Assembly: GCF_004348675.1 (NCBI RefSeq)
Contig: NZ_SMKN01000024.1
Location: 1-45,278 of the forward strand
DNA: 45,278 bases
Source of the DNA: Micromonospora sp. KC606
Lineage (GTDB): Bacteria; Actinomycetota; Actinomycetes; Mycobacteriales; Micromonosporaceae
Direction of reading: 5' to 3'
Part shown: in pieces, positions 1-7,255 of the stretch
How positions within the stretch are numbered: position 1 is the first letter of the stretch
How the letters are laid out: each line of letters starts with the position of its first letter
Translations under genes and position numbers: made by a program
The notes under the pieces: generated by a model
What the model saw: only the letters and a program-made list of their open reading frames with translations
Told to the model about the DNA's origin: nothing
Database searches by the model: none

Positions 1-839
1 GACACCAGCGTGCGGCACAGGTCGGCGAAACGCTCGTCGCCCCGCCCGCCCCGCCGCGACCACCGGTAAACCCACCAGGCCCCGTCCGCCGTGTACCGGA
101 CCGTGGGCAGCCGGTCACCGGCCCCGTCGTCGCCGGGCGCCGCCGGCGCGACGCCGTAGTCGCCGTACCCGACCCCGAGATCGGCCAGCCGCTGCCAGAG
201 CTGCCAGTCCCAACGGTCGAGGCGTACCGCCTCGTCGGTGGGGAGCCGGTGCAGCGTGGGCGGCATGCCGCCGGCCGCCACGGTCACCGTCCGCCAGGCG
301 TGCCGACGCGACCAGTCGACCAGCCGGCGTACCCGGGGCTCGGCCGCCCGCAGTTCGGCCGGGCAGCAGACGTCACCGGCGTCGACGAGCAGGTCGCACT
401 GCTCCGGGACGAGCCGGGCATGGCGCCAGACCCGTTCCGCCGCAGCCGTGGTTCCGTCCGGGCCGGACCGGTCCCGCCCGGCCCGCAGCCGGACCAGCGC
501 GCGCCGGGCGTACGCCTGCGCAGCCGCCCCGTGCGCCACCAGCCGACGGTCACTGTCCGCGAGTCCGATGGCCGGCACCACCGGTACGCCCCAGCGGACC
601 AGCTCGGTCTCCGGCGCGTCCGGCAGGGCGGAGACGTCGACCGTCGGGACCAGCCCGGCCGGCAACCGACCGAGCAGATCGACCAGCGAACTGCCGACTG
701 TGGAGACGATGAGGACCGGCGCGAGCAGCGTGGCCGCGGCGCTGTCGAGATGAGCCAACGCCTCCAGCTCACCCCGTCGGCTGGCGAGGAGCGGGCGGTA
801 GACCGGTTCCGTCACCCGGCCCCCGTGGGCGGGCACCAT
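1..839 (-). CDS. Beta family protein (phage T4 beta-protein-like), 3' end outside window
   Basis: This reading frame stays open from 839 to the left edge, giving at least 279 codons, so the C-terminus is missing. The N-terminus reads VYRPLLASRRGELEAL, which matches the opening of the beta-protein family (Pfam Beta_protein) found in phages and actinobacteria. The family is thought to adopt a TIM-barrel-like fold and its function is unknown. Further alternating hydrophobic stretches (LLAPVLIVS, then VPTVDVSAL) fit a beta/alpha barrel. The ATG at 839 is a possible start. A GTG at 815, reading (M)TEPVYRPLL and preceded by a G-rich stretch, is at least as likely. The family assignment rests on motif memory only; the coding call itself is solid. 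Confidence 0.75.
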   Translation of the reverse strand, partial: MVPAHGGRVTEPVYRPLLASRRGELEALAHLDSAAATLLAPVLIVSTVGSSLVDLLGRLPAGLVPTVDVSALPDAPETELVRWGVPVVPAIGLADSDRRLVAHGAAAQAYARRALVRLRAGRDRSGPDGTTAAAERVWRHARLVPEQCDLLVDAGDVCCPAELRAAEPRVRRLVDWSRRHAWRTVTVAAGGMPPTLHRLPTDEAVRLDRWDWQLWQRLADLGVGYGDYGVAPAAPGDDGAGDRLPTVRYTADGAWWVYRWSRRGGRGDERFADLCRTLV

Positions 840-1259
840 ACTTCAATCTACCGGGACATCGGTACTCGTCGCAGGACTTCCTCAGTGGAGCCCGGGAATC
901 AGCGGCGTGGCGGCCAATGTGGCCGCTCGGTGACTGCCGCCGTCGGTCGTGTCGCCGCGACCCCGCAGCCGGGCGGCGACCCCGGGCTGCTCCTCGGCGG
1001 CGTGTGGGGTCCACTGCGCGACGGACGGGCGCACGGCGGCGCACGGCCCTGCGGGTCGTCGCGTCGCCGCGCTCCGGCCGTCTCCCACCCTCGCAGCCAT
1101 CCGGCGGTACGCCGGCGGGGACCTGGCTCGACCGGTCGCGTTTCCGCGCCGGCTGAGGTGTCGATGCCCGTTCCGCCCGAGGTCAAACCTCAACCCGACG
1201 GAATTCCACCATTTGCCCGTCCCGGCGTGACCCAGGGCCGAGCCGGGTATGACGGCGCC
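840..1259. other. Intergenic gap with no recognisable gene
   Basis: These 420 bases separate the divergently oriented beta-family gene and the cupin gene, so both promoters should lie here. Open frames cross it on both strands, but they have the composition of shadow frames (Arg/Gly/Pro-rich, no recognisable domain). The last 80 bases before the cupin are less GC-biased and are the likeliest promoter for it. Confidence 0.5.
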
Positions 1260-1652
1260 ATGGAGCACTTCACGATCGCGACCGTCGCCCAGAAGAGTCC
1301 GGACTTCCGGCGGGTGCTGTGGACCGGCGAGCAGACCCAACTGGTGATCATGACGATTCCGCCGGGCGGCGAGATCGGCGAGGAGGTCCACGACGGGATC
1401 GACCAGATCCTCACCTTCGTCAGCGGCACGGGCGAGGCTCGGGTCGCCGGCGAGACGAGGGAGGTCGCCCAGGGCGACCTGGTGGTCGTGCCGGCCGGGA
1501 CGAAGCACAACTTCGTCAACACCGGGCCGAACCCGCTGGTCCTCTACACCGTCTACGGCCCGCCGGAGCACGCCGACCAGGTGGTGCACCGTACCAAGGA
1601 GGAGGCCGACGCGGCCGAGGCCGCCGGTGAGGACGAGCCGCCGACATCCTGA
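1260..1652 (+). CDS. Small single-domain cupin protein
   Basis: This 130-residue protein is essentially one cupin_2 beta-barrel. Motif 1 is seen around HDGIDQILTFVSGTGEA (residues about 46-62) and motif 2 around GDLVVVPAGTKHNFVN (about 72-87). The metal-ligand pattern is partial: one His and acidic residues in motif 1, and the His of KHNF in motif 2. Such proteins bind a metal and either act on small molecules or serve as sensors, and the substrate cannot be told. The Ala/Glu-rich tail after residue 110 looks disordered. I chose the ATG at 1260 because homology starts at once (MEHFTIATVAQKS) and the much longer upstream open frame has no coding character. The Shine-Dalgarno is weak. Confidence 0.85.
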   Translation: MEHFTIATVAQKSPDFRRVLWTGEQTQLVIMTIPPGGEIGEEVHDGIDQILTFVSGTGEARVAGETREVAQGDLVVVPAGTKHNFVNTGPNPLVLYTVYGPPEHADQVVHRTKEEADAAEAAGEDEPPTS

Positions 1653-1685
1653 CCCCGACCTGCGGCGGGCCGGTCGGTTGACCGA

Positions 1686-1749
1686 CTCCGGCTGCGGCAG
1701 TCCACGCTGTCCCACGGCGCGCGGAAGGCGCGACTTGCCGCAACCGGAG
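1686..1749. terminator. Long imperfect inverted repeat after the cupin gene
   Basis: CTCCGGCTGCGGCA at 1686-1699 pairs with TGCCGCAACCGGAG at 1736-1749 (13 of 14 positions). The arms enclose a GC-rich loop of 36 bases. It starts 33 bases after the cupin stop and probably forms part of the transcription stop between the convergent genes. Confidence 0.4.
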
Positions 1750-1758
1750 GCGGCCGAC

Positions 1759-1874
1759 AACCCGGCCTGCCGCGAGCAGGCAGCCCCCAACCGGCCTGCC
1801 TCGAGCAGGCGGCCCTCAACCGGCCTGCCTCGAGCAGGCGGCCCTCAACCGGCCTGCCGCGACGCAGGCAGCCC
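1759..1874. repeat. Four tandem 28-30-nt units, each a small hairpin
   Basis: Four head-to-tail copies lie at 1759-1788, 1789-1817, 1818-1846 and 1847-1874. Each contains GCCTGC, a 5-6-base loop, then GCAGGC. The two central copies are identical 29-mers; the outer ones differ at a few bases. The array sits between convergent stops (cupin at 1652, ligase-like gene at 1901), a usual place for bidirectional terminators. There is no U-tract, so it may act as a processing or stabilising element instead. Confidence 0.7.
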
Positions 1875-1900
1875 GATCGGTCTGGCTGACCCGCTGGGTG

Positions 1901-2974
1901 TCAGCTGATGCTCAGCCAGCGCCGGCTACGCCGACCCGGCTCATAGACCGAGTCCAGCCGCTTCGCCACCACGCCGGGCAGCCCCTGCGCCCGGGCGGTG
2001 TCGAGGGCCTCGGCGCCGGCGCCGGGAAACCACGGCGGCGTCTGCCAGTGCGTCCCGGCCGGCGCCAACCCGTCGAGCAGTTCCCGACGCTGCGCGTACG
2101 GGACGTCGAGGCTGGCCACTCCCTCCAGCCAGAGCAGGTCGAAGACCAGGAACTGGGCGTCCGGGGCGGCCCGCCCGGACCGCGCCGGCCGGACCCGGCC
2201 GCGGGTGTCGATCCGGACCAGGACCCCGTCCAGCACGGCCTCCGTGGGCGCCAGCGCCTCGGCCATCCCCCGCAACCACGGGTACGCCCCGGACACCTCC
2301 TCGTCGGTCTCCGACAGCAGCCGCAACCGGCCCCCCGAGACGTACGCCATCGCGCGCACCCCGTCCCAGCGCAGCTCGTACCCCCAGGCGTCGGCGTCGC
2401 GGGGCAGCCGTGCCGCCCGCGTGGGGTGCATCGGCCGGACCAGGTCCGGCATGGGCGTCCACCCGGGCGGAGCCGGGTCGGTGCGGCGGACCATCCAGTC
2501 GCGCCCGTCCCGGCCGCCGGTGGCGAAGAGCACGTACCGGCCGCTGGTTCGTTCCCCGTCGAGGATCACGATCACCTCGTCGTCGCGCCACTTCTCGCAG
2601 CGGTAGGTGCCCCGGTCGTGGATCGTCATCGTCCCGCCGCCGTACTCGCCGGCCGGGATCTCGCCGTGGAAGTCGAGATACTCCATCGGATGGTCCTCGG
2701 TGTGCACGGCCAGGTGGTTGCGTCCGCTGTCCCGTGGCAGGCCGCGTGGCACCGCCCAGGAGGCGAGCACGCCGTCCCGTTCCAGCCGCAGGTCCCAGTG
2801 CAGCGAGCGGGCATGGTGCTGCTGGATCACGAACCGCGCCGCGGCGGCCCCCGCGCGTCGGCGCGGCGGCCTGGGCGGCACCGGCTCGGGGGTCCGGGCC
2901 GCGTCCCGCCGGCGCCGGTACTCCTCCAGCCGGTCAGCCACACCCGCATTCTCCGGCAATCCGCCCCGGCTCAT
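1901..2974 (-). CDS. LigD-type 3'-phosphoesterase fused to a degenerate ATP-dependent DNA ligase domain
   Basis: This 357-residue protein has two domains. Residues about 47-165 are a LigD 3'-phosphoesterase, the end-cleaning module of bacterial non-homologous end joining. Its HHxxxLHxDLRLE signature (53-65) and downstream HTEDHP (91-96) are intact, so end trimming is plausible. Residues about 196-357 align with the ligase adenylation domain, but its motifs have decayed. Motif I reads YELRWDGVR with Arg202 where the catalytic Lys should be, motif III has Val251 instead of Glu (LDGVL), and motif IV has Pro333 instead of Glu (PGVVAK). The protein ends at WLSIS without the final Lys motif or an OB-fold. 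I infer an active phosphoesterase with a pseudo-ligase that may still bind DNA or partners. Ku and the LigD polymerase domain are not in the window. ATG at 2974. Confidence 0.88.
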   Translation of the reverse strand: MSRGGLPENAGVADRLEEYRRRRDAARTPEPVPPRPPRRRAGAAAARFVIQQHHARSLHWDLRLERDGVLASWAVPRGLPRDSGRNHLAVHTEDHPMEYLDFHGEIPAGEYGGGTMTIHDRGTYRCEKWRDDEVIVILDGERTSGRYVLFATGGRDGRDWMVRRTDPAPPGWTPMPDLVRPMHPTRAARLPRDADAWGYELRWDGVRAMAYVSGGRLRLLSETDEEVSGAYPWLRGMAEALAPTEAVLDGVLVRIDTRGRVRPARSGRAAPDAQFLVFDLLWLEGVASLDVPYAQRRELLDGLAPAGTHWQTPPWFPGAGAEALDTARAQGLPGVVAKRLDSVYEPGRRSRRWLSIS

Positions 2975-3054
2975 GGGCCTGCCCCAGTACTGGCTCCAGC
3001 CCGGTTCGCCGGTCGCCCGGCATGTCCCCGACCAGCACGGGTAGAACCTTCGGT

Positions 3055-3837
3055 ATGGACCACGACCAGCCCACCGTCCTGCTGCCCGGCGACGTCCGGA
3101 TGCCGCTGCTCGGCTTCGGCACCTGGCAGGCCACCGGCGAGGCCGGGTACGACGCCGTCCTGGCCGCCCTCGACGCCGGCTACCGGCACATCGACACGGC
3201 CACCATGTACGGCAACGAGGCGGAGGTCGGCCGGGCGGTCCGGGAGAGCGGGCTGCGCCGGGAGGATGTCTTCATCACCACCAAGCTGCCGCCGCAGCGG
3301 GTGGGCCTGGAACGGGAGACCATCGAGGCGAGCCTGCGCGCTCTGGACATGGAGTACGTCGACCTGTGGCTGGCCCACTGGCCGCCGGCCAACCCGGCGG
3401 ACAGCATCCCGGTCTGGCGGGAGATGCTCGCCGCCCGAGACGAGAACCTCACCGGCGCGGTCGGGGTGAGCAACTACAGCACGGCCCAGGTCGACGAGCT
3501 GATCCAGGCCACCGAGGAGAACCCGGCGGTCAACCAGATCCGCTGGGGTCCGTTCCTGTACGACCGGCAGCGGCATGCCGAGCACCGGGACCGGGGCGTC
3601 GTGCTGGAGGGCTACAGCCCATTCAAGACCACCGACCTCGCCGACCCGGTGCTGGTCCGGATCGCCGCCGCGCACGGCGTGTCGCCGGCCCAGGTGGTGC
3701 TGCGCTGGCACATCGACCACGAGATCGTGGTCATTCCGAAGTCGGTGACGCCGGAACGGATTCGGGTCAACGCCGACGTCTGGGGCTTCTCGCTGACGGC
3801 GGAGGAGATGCGCGACATCGACGCGCTCGGCGGCTGA
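3055..3837 (+). CDS. Aldo/keto reductase
   Basis: This 260-residue protein is an NADPH-dependent aldo/keto reductase with a TIM barrel. The catalytic tetrad is visible: Asp47 and Tyr52 (HIDTATMYGNE), Lys77 (FITTKLPP) and His108 (LAHWPP). The C-terminal IPKSVTPERI segment is the usual binding site for the NADPH 2'-phosphate. The length is typical of bacterial 2,5-diketo-gluconate-reductase-like members, and the substrate is unknown. The ATG at 3055 is preferred because homology begins right after it (TVLLPGDVRMPLLGFGTW). It is divergent from the phosphoesterase gene with 80 bases between, so the promoters share that gap. Confidence 0.92.
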   Translation: MDHDQPTVLLPGDVRMPLLGFGTWQATGEAGYDAVLAALDAGYRHIDTATMYGNEAEVGRAVRESGLRREDVFITTKLPPQRVGLERETIEASLRALDMEYVDLWLAHWPPANPADSIPVWREMLAARDENLTGAVGVSNYSTAQVDELIQATEENPAVNQIRWGPFLYDRQRHAEHRDRGVVLEGYSPFKTTDLADPVLVRIAAAHGVSPAQVVLRWHIDHEIVVIPKSVTPERIRVNADVWGFSLTAEEMRDIDALGG

Positions 3838-3937
3838 AGCGACCAGTCACCGGCTTTTGTCGCTGCTGACCAGGCAATACTCCGCATGGTGACGAGGGCT
3901 CCCGAAAAGCGTCCATAGCCGCTTTCGTCCTCGCTGT

Positions 3938-4019
3938 CTGTGATTAAGCTTGTGCATTAAGCATTGATCTCCCTACAGTCCTCGATGCACAGACAACTGC
4001 ATCTCACGGGGGAGGATCA
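3938..4019 (+). promoter_or_regulatory. AT-rich leader and strong ribosome binding site ahead of the RHS toxin operon
   Basis: This short stretch is clearly less GC-rich than its surroundings. It has a direct repeat of ATTAAGC at 3943-3949 and 3956-3962, and it ends in GGGGGAGG just before the GTG start at 4020. It is the only gap before the four-gene toxin operon, so the operon promoter probably lies here. No exact -35/-10 pair is claimed. Confidence 0.4.
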
Positions 4020-7000
4020 GTGGCACGTCGTCAGACTGCCACCGTCCGTTCATGTCTTGCGGCGGTCGTTGCCGTGATGACGGCGGTCGCACTGTTCGGC
4101 ATATCCGGCGAGCCGGCGGCGTACATTGCCGCAGGCCCGGACGGCGTCAGCGGTGGCGTCGAGAACAACTCGGACGAGGCGGTGTCCCTGCGCAAGGCAC
4201 GGGAGGCCGGCAGGCCGGTCCAGGTCGAGAGCCTCACGTCGGAGACGACGTTGATCCACGCGCTGCCCGACGGGCAGTTCCGGGCCGAGATCGCCGCCGG
4301 CATGCAACGGTTCCGGCGCGGCGGTGACTGGATCCCGGTCGACCTCACCCTGAAGGCGGCGGCGGACGGCTCGGTCGCCCCGGTGGCCCACCCCAACGAC
4401 CTGCGCATCTCCGGCCGGCAGGGCGCGGGCGAGCACGAACTGGCTGCAATCGGCACCGGCACGCAGCGGGTGGCCATGGGCTGGTCGGGCGCGCTGCCCG
4501 CACCGGTCCTCGACGGCAACCGCGCCACCTACCTCGACGCCCGCCCCGGCGTGGACCTCGTGGTCGAGGCCACCCGAACCGGCTTCGAGCAGCTCCTGGT
4601 CGTGAAGACCCGGGAGGCCGCCACGCAGGTCGAGACCGTCACCTTCCCGTTCACCGGCCCCGGCGTCGCCAGCTCGAGCCGCGCGAAGGACGGCTCGATC
4701 GCGATCACCGACCGGGCCGGCAAGCAGACCGCGCACATCCCCGCGCCCCTGATGTGGGACGCGAAGAAGAACGACCTGACTGGCGCTCCGGCCGTGAAAA
4801 GGCCGGTCTCCACCGAACTGGGCAGGCGCGGCGACACCGTCGAGCTGACCCTGGCCCCCGACCGGGCCTGGCTGCGCGACCCAGCCACCGCGTACCCGGT
4901 CACCATCGACCCGACGGTCAACCCGCTGGGCACGACGTTCGACACGTACGTCCGCCAGACGGTGACCACGGACCAGAACCAGGAGCCCGATCTCCAGATC
5001 GGGCTGCTCGCCACCACTCCGGCCACGCTCACCCGGTCGTTCCTCACCTGGGACACCACGGTTCTGGCCGGCAAGCAGATCAACTCGGCCACGGTCTCGT
5101 TCTGGAACTACTGGTCGCACACCTGCACCGCGACCTCCTGGGAGATCTGGACCACCGCGCCGTCGACCCACACCACGACGTTCGCCAACCAGCCCGCCTG
5201 GGACACGGTGGGCCCGGACGCGAGGTCCACCGCCACCCACGGCTCGACCAACTGCGCCGACGCGTGGGCCACCATCGACGGCAAGACCTTCTTTCAGAAG
5301 GCCGCCACCGCCAACAAGACCCGGGCTGGCATGGGCGTGCGGGCCACCGACGAGACGGCGACCGCCGGCTTCAAGCAGTTCCGGTCCCGCGAAGGCGCCA
5401 ACGCCGCCGAGGACCCGAAGGCGTCGGTCACCTACAACTCCTGGCCGACCGTCACCGCCCGTTCCACCGTTCCGGCCACCAGTTGCGTCACCGGCTCGGG
5501 TCGTCCGCTCGTCAACACCCTGACGCCGCAGCTCAGGGCCACCGTCTCTGACGGTGACGGCACCGCGATGACGGTGGCCTTCGAGTGGTGGGCCCTCAGC
5601 GGCACCACCGCGATCGGCTCAACCGCCTTTACCGGCGTCGCGTCCGGCGCCACCGCGTCGGCCACCGTACCGGCCGGTGCCTTCATTGAGGGCGGCAGCT
5701 ACAAGTGGCGGGTGAAGGCCTCCGATGGGGTGGCCGGTAGTGACGTCTGGTCGCCGTTCTGCGAGATGACCGTCTACGAGACGACAGCGCCGCCTGTCAC
5801 GGGCTGCACCGGCGAGGCCGAGAGCGACTTCAACGGCGACGGTGTCACCGACGTCGCGATCGCCGACCCCGAGGCAACCGTCAACGGCCAGGAGAAGGCA
5901 GGGCTCGTACACGTCAGCTACGGAGGTGCGGGCACCGTGAAGACCCTGCACGAGGGAGCCGAGCAAGTCGGTGGTGCCCCGGGCGCGGGCGATGGCTTTG
6001 GCACCTCGATCTCTGCCTACGACGCCAACAACGACGGCTGCACCGACCTCGCGGTCGGCATCCCCTACCAGGACGTCTCCGGCCTGGCTGACGCGGGCGC
6101 GGTCCACGTGCTGCTGGGCTCGCCCGCCGGCCTGGCACAGGGACCGGCCTCGCTGGTTCACCACCAGGACGCCACCAACGTGCCGGACGCCGCCGAGGCG
6201 GGGGACTGGTTCGGTTACTCGGTCGCCGGCAGCCAGACCACCGCCGGAGAGCCCTACCTGGTCATCGGCGTCCCAGGTGAGGACATCGGCACCAGCGAGG
6301 ACACCGGTCTCGTGCACTACCTGCGAGGAACCACCAACGTGGCGATGAACCAGGGTGCTGGCATCCCTGGATCCCCCGAGCGTGACGACCGGACCGGGTT
6401 CTCGGTCGCCGCGTCGACCCATCACTGGGCGGTCGGCTCGCCCGGCGAGGCGATCGGGAGCGAGGCCTTCGCCGGTGCGGTCAACGTCTTCAGCCACACC
6501 CTGACCAACAACCTGCCGACCATCGCGGCCGGGCTGACACAGGACGAGCCGAACGTCTCCGATGTCGCCAGGGCCAACGACGGCTTCGGGAAGTCGGTCG
6601 CCATCGCCCCGTACCGACCGGCGCGTACTGTCCCCTGGCGGGCGGACTCGCTGGTCGTCGTCGGTGTGCCCGGTGAGGACATCACCGTCGCGGCGACCAA
6701 CACAACGGCACCCGACGCGGGCATGGTGCAACGGTTTCACGTCAATTCCACGAACACCTTTACCGAACTGCCGGCCATCACCTTCGCTCCGGAGGACGGC
6801 GACTACCTCGGCGAGAAGGTTGCGGTGGTGAACATCGCCCCGGCCAGCGAGGGTACCAACGCCACCATGTTCATCGCGGCCGGCGTGCCGGGTGAGGACG
6901 TCGGGGACAAGGTTGACGCCGGTCAGGTTCAGGTATTCCCCGCCTTGGCCAACCCGGTCGGCGCGCCGGTCACCATCGAGCGCGATGGGTCGAGCTTGCC

Positions 7001-7211
7001 GGGCAGCATGCGGGCACATGAGATCGTCGGCACGTCGCTCGGCGTCACGTCCCAGCGACTTCTCATCGGTACCCCGTACGGCGACGACGGGGTTCACGCA
7101 TTCACATGGTCCGCCCTGGCCGCCGGAAGCACGGCACCGGCGCAGAGCTGGACACCCGGGGTGAATGGCATTCCGACCGGCCACAGGAGCTTCGGGGCGG
7201 CGATCAGCTGA
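4020..7211 (+). CDS. Secreted DNRLRE / FG-GAP seven-blade beta-propeller protein, first gene of toxin operon
   Basis: The 1063-residue protein begins with a signal peptide (MARRQ, then a hydrophobic stretch near 10-28). Residues about 50-300 are a beta-rich N-terminal domain that also occurs in the next gene. Residues about 305-475 look like a DNRLRE domain (TYVRQ, SFLTWDT, FANQPAW). A short Ig-like stretch follows, and then from about 600 seven FG-GAP-type blades with DFNGDGVTD and repeated GVPGEDI loops whose Asp/Asn residues should bind calcium. Seven blades match an integrin-alpha-like propeller. I infer a cell-surface or released adhesive partner of the downstream toxin. GTG at 4020 sits 4 bases after GGAGG. 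Its stop overlaps a possible ATG of the next gene. Confidence 0.88.
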   Translation: MARRQTATVRSCLAAVVAVMTAVALFGISGEPAAYIAAGPDGVSGGVENNSDEAVSLRKAREAGRPVQVESLTSETTLIHALPDGQFRAEIAAGMQRFRRGGDWIPVDLTLKAAADGSVAPVAHPNDLRISGRQGAGEHELAAIGTGTQRVAMGWSGALPAPVLDGNRATYLDARPGVDLVVEATRTGFEQLLVVKTREAATQVETVTFPFTGPGVASSSRAKDGSIAITDRAGKQTAHIPAPLMWDAKKNDLTGAPAVKRPVSTELGRRGDTVELTLAPDRAWLRDPATAYPVTIDPTVNPLGTTFDTYVRQTVTTDQNQEPDLQIGLLATTPATLTRSFLTWDTTVLAGKQINSATVSFWNYWSHTCTATSWEIWTTAPSTHTTTFANQPAWDTVGPDARSTATHGSTNCADAWATIDGKTFFQKAATANKTRAGMGVRATDETATAGFKQFRSREGANAAEDPKASVTYNSWPTVTARSTVPATSCVTGSGRPLVNTLTPQLRATVSDGDGTAMTVAFEWWALSGTTAIGSTAFTGVASGATASATVPAGAFIEGGSYKWRVKASDGVAGSDVWSPFCEMTVYETTAPPVTGCTGEAESDFNGDGVTDVAIADPEATVNGQEKAGLVHVSYGGAGTVKTLHEGAEQVGGAPGAGDGFGTSISAYDANNDGCTDLAVGIPYQDVSGLADAGAVHVLLGSPAGLAQGPASLVHHQDATNVPDAAEAGDWFGYSVAGSQTTAGEPYLVIGVPGEDIGTSEDTGLVHYLRGTTNVAMNQGAGIPGSPERDDRTGFSVAASTHHWAVGSPGEAIGSEAFAGAVNVFSHTLTNNLPTIAAGLTQDEPNVSDVARANDGFGKSVAIAPYRPARTVPWRADSLVVVGVPGEDITVAATNTTAPDAGMVQRFHVNSTNTFTELPAITFAPEDGDYLGEKVAVVNIAPASEGTNATMFIAAGVPGEDVGDKVDAGQVQVFPALANPVGAPVTIERDGSSLPGSMRAHEIVGTSLGVTSQRLLIGTPYGDDGVHAFTWSALAAGSTAPAQSWTPGVNGIPTGHRSFGAAIS

Positions 7212-7255
7212 TGGAACGCACGAATCCGCGCAGTTCAACGGGGGAGGACTTGAGG

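Noticed and set aside
249..1259. Long in-frame extension of the cupin gene upstream of 1260
   Set aside because: It is Arg/Gly/Pro-rich without domains and runs antisense to the beta-family gene for most of its length. Cupin homology starts at 1260.
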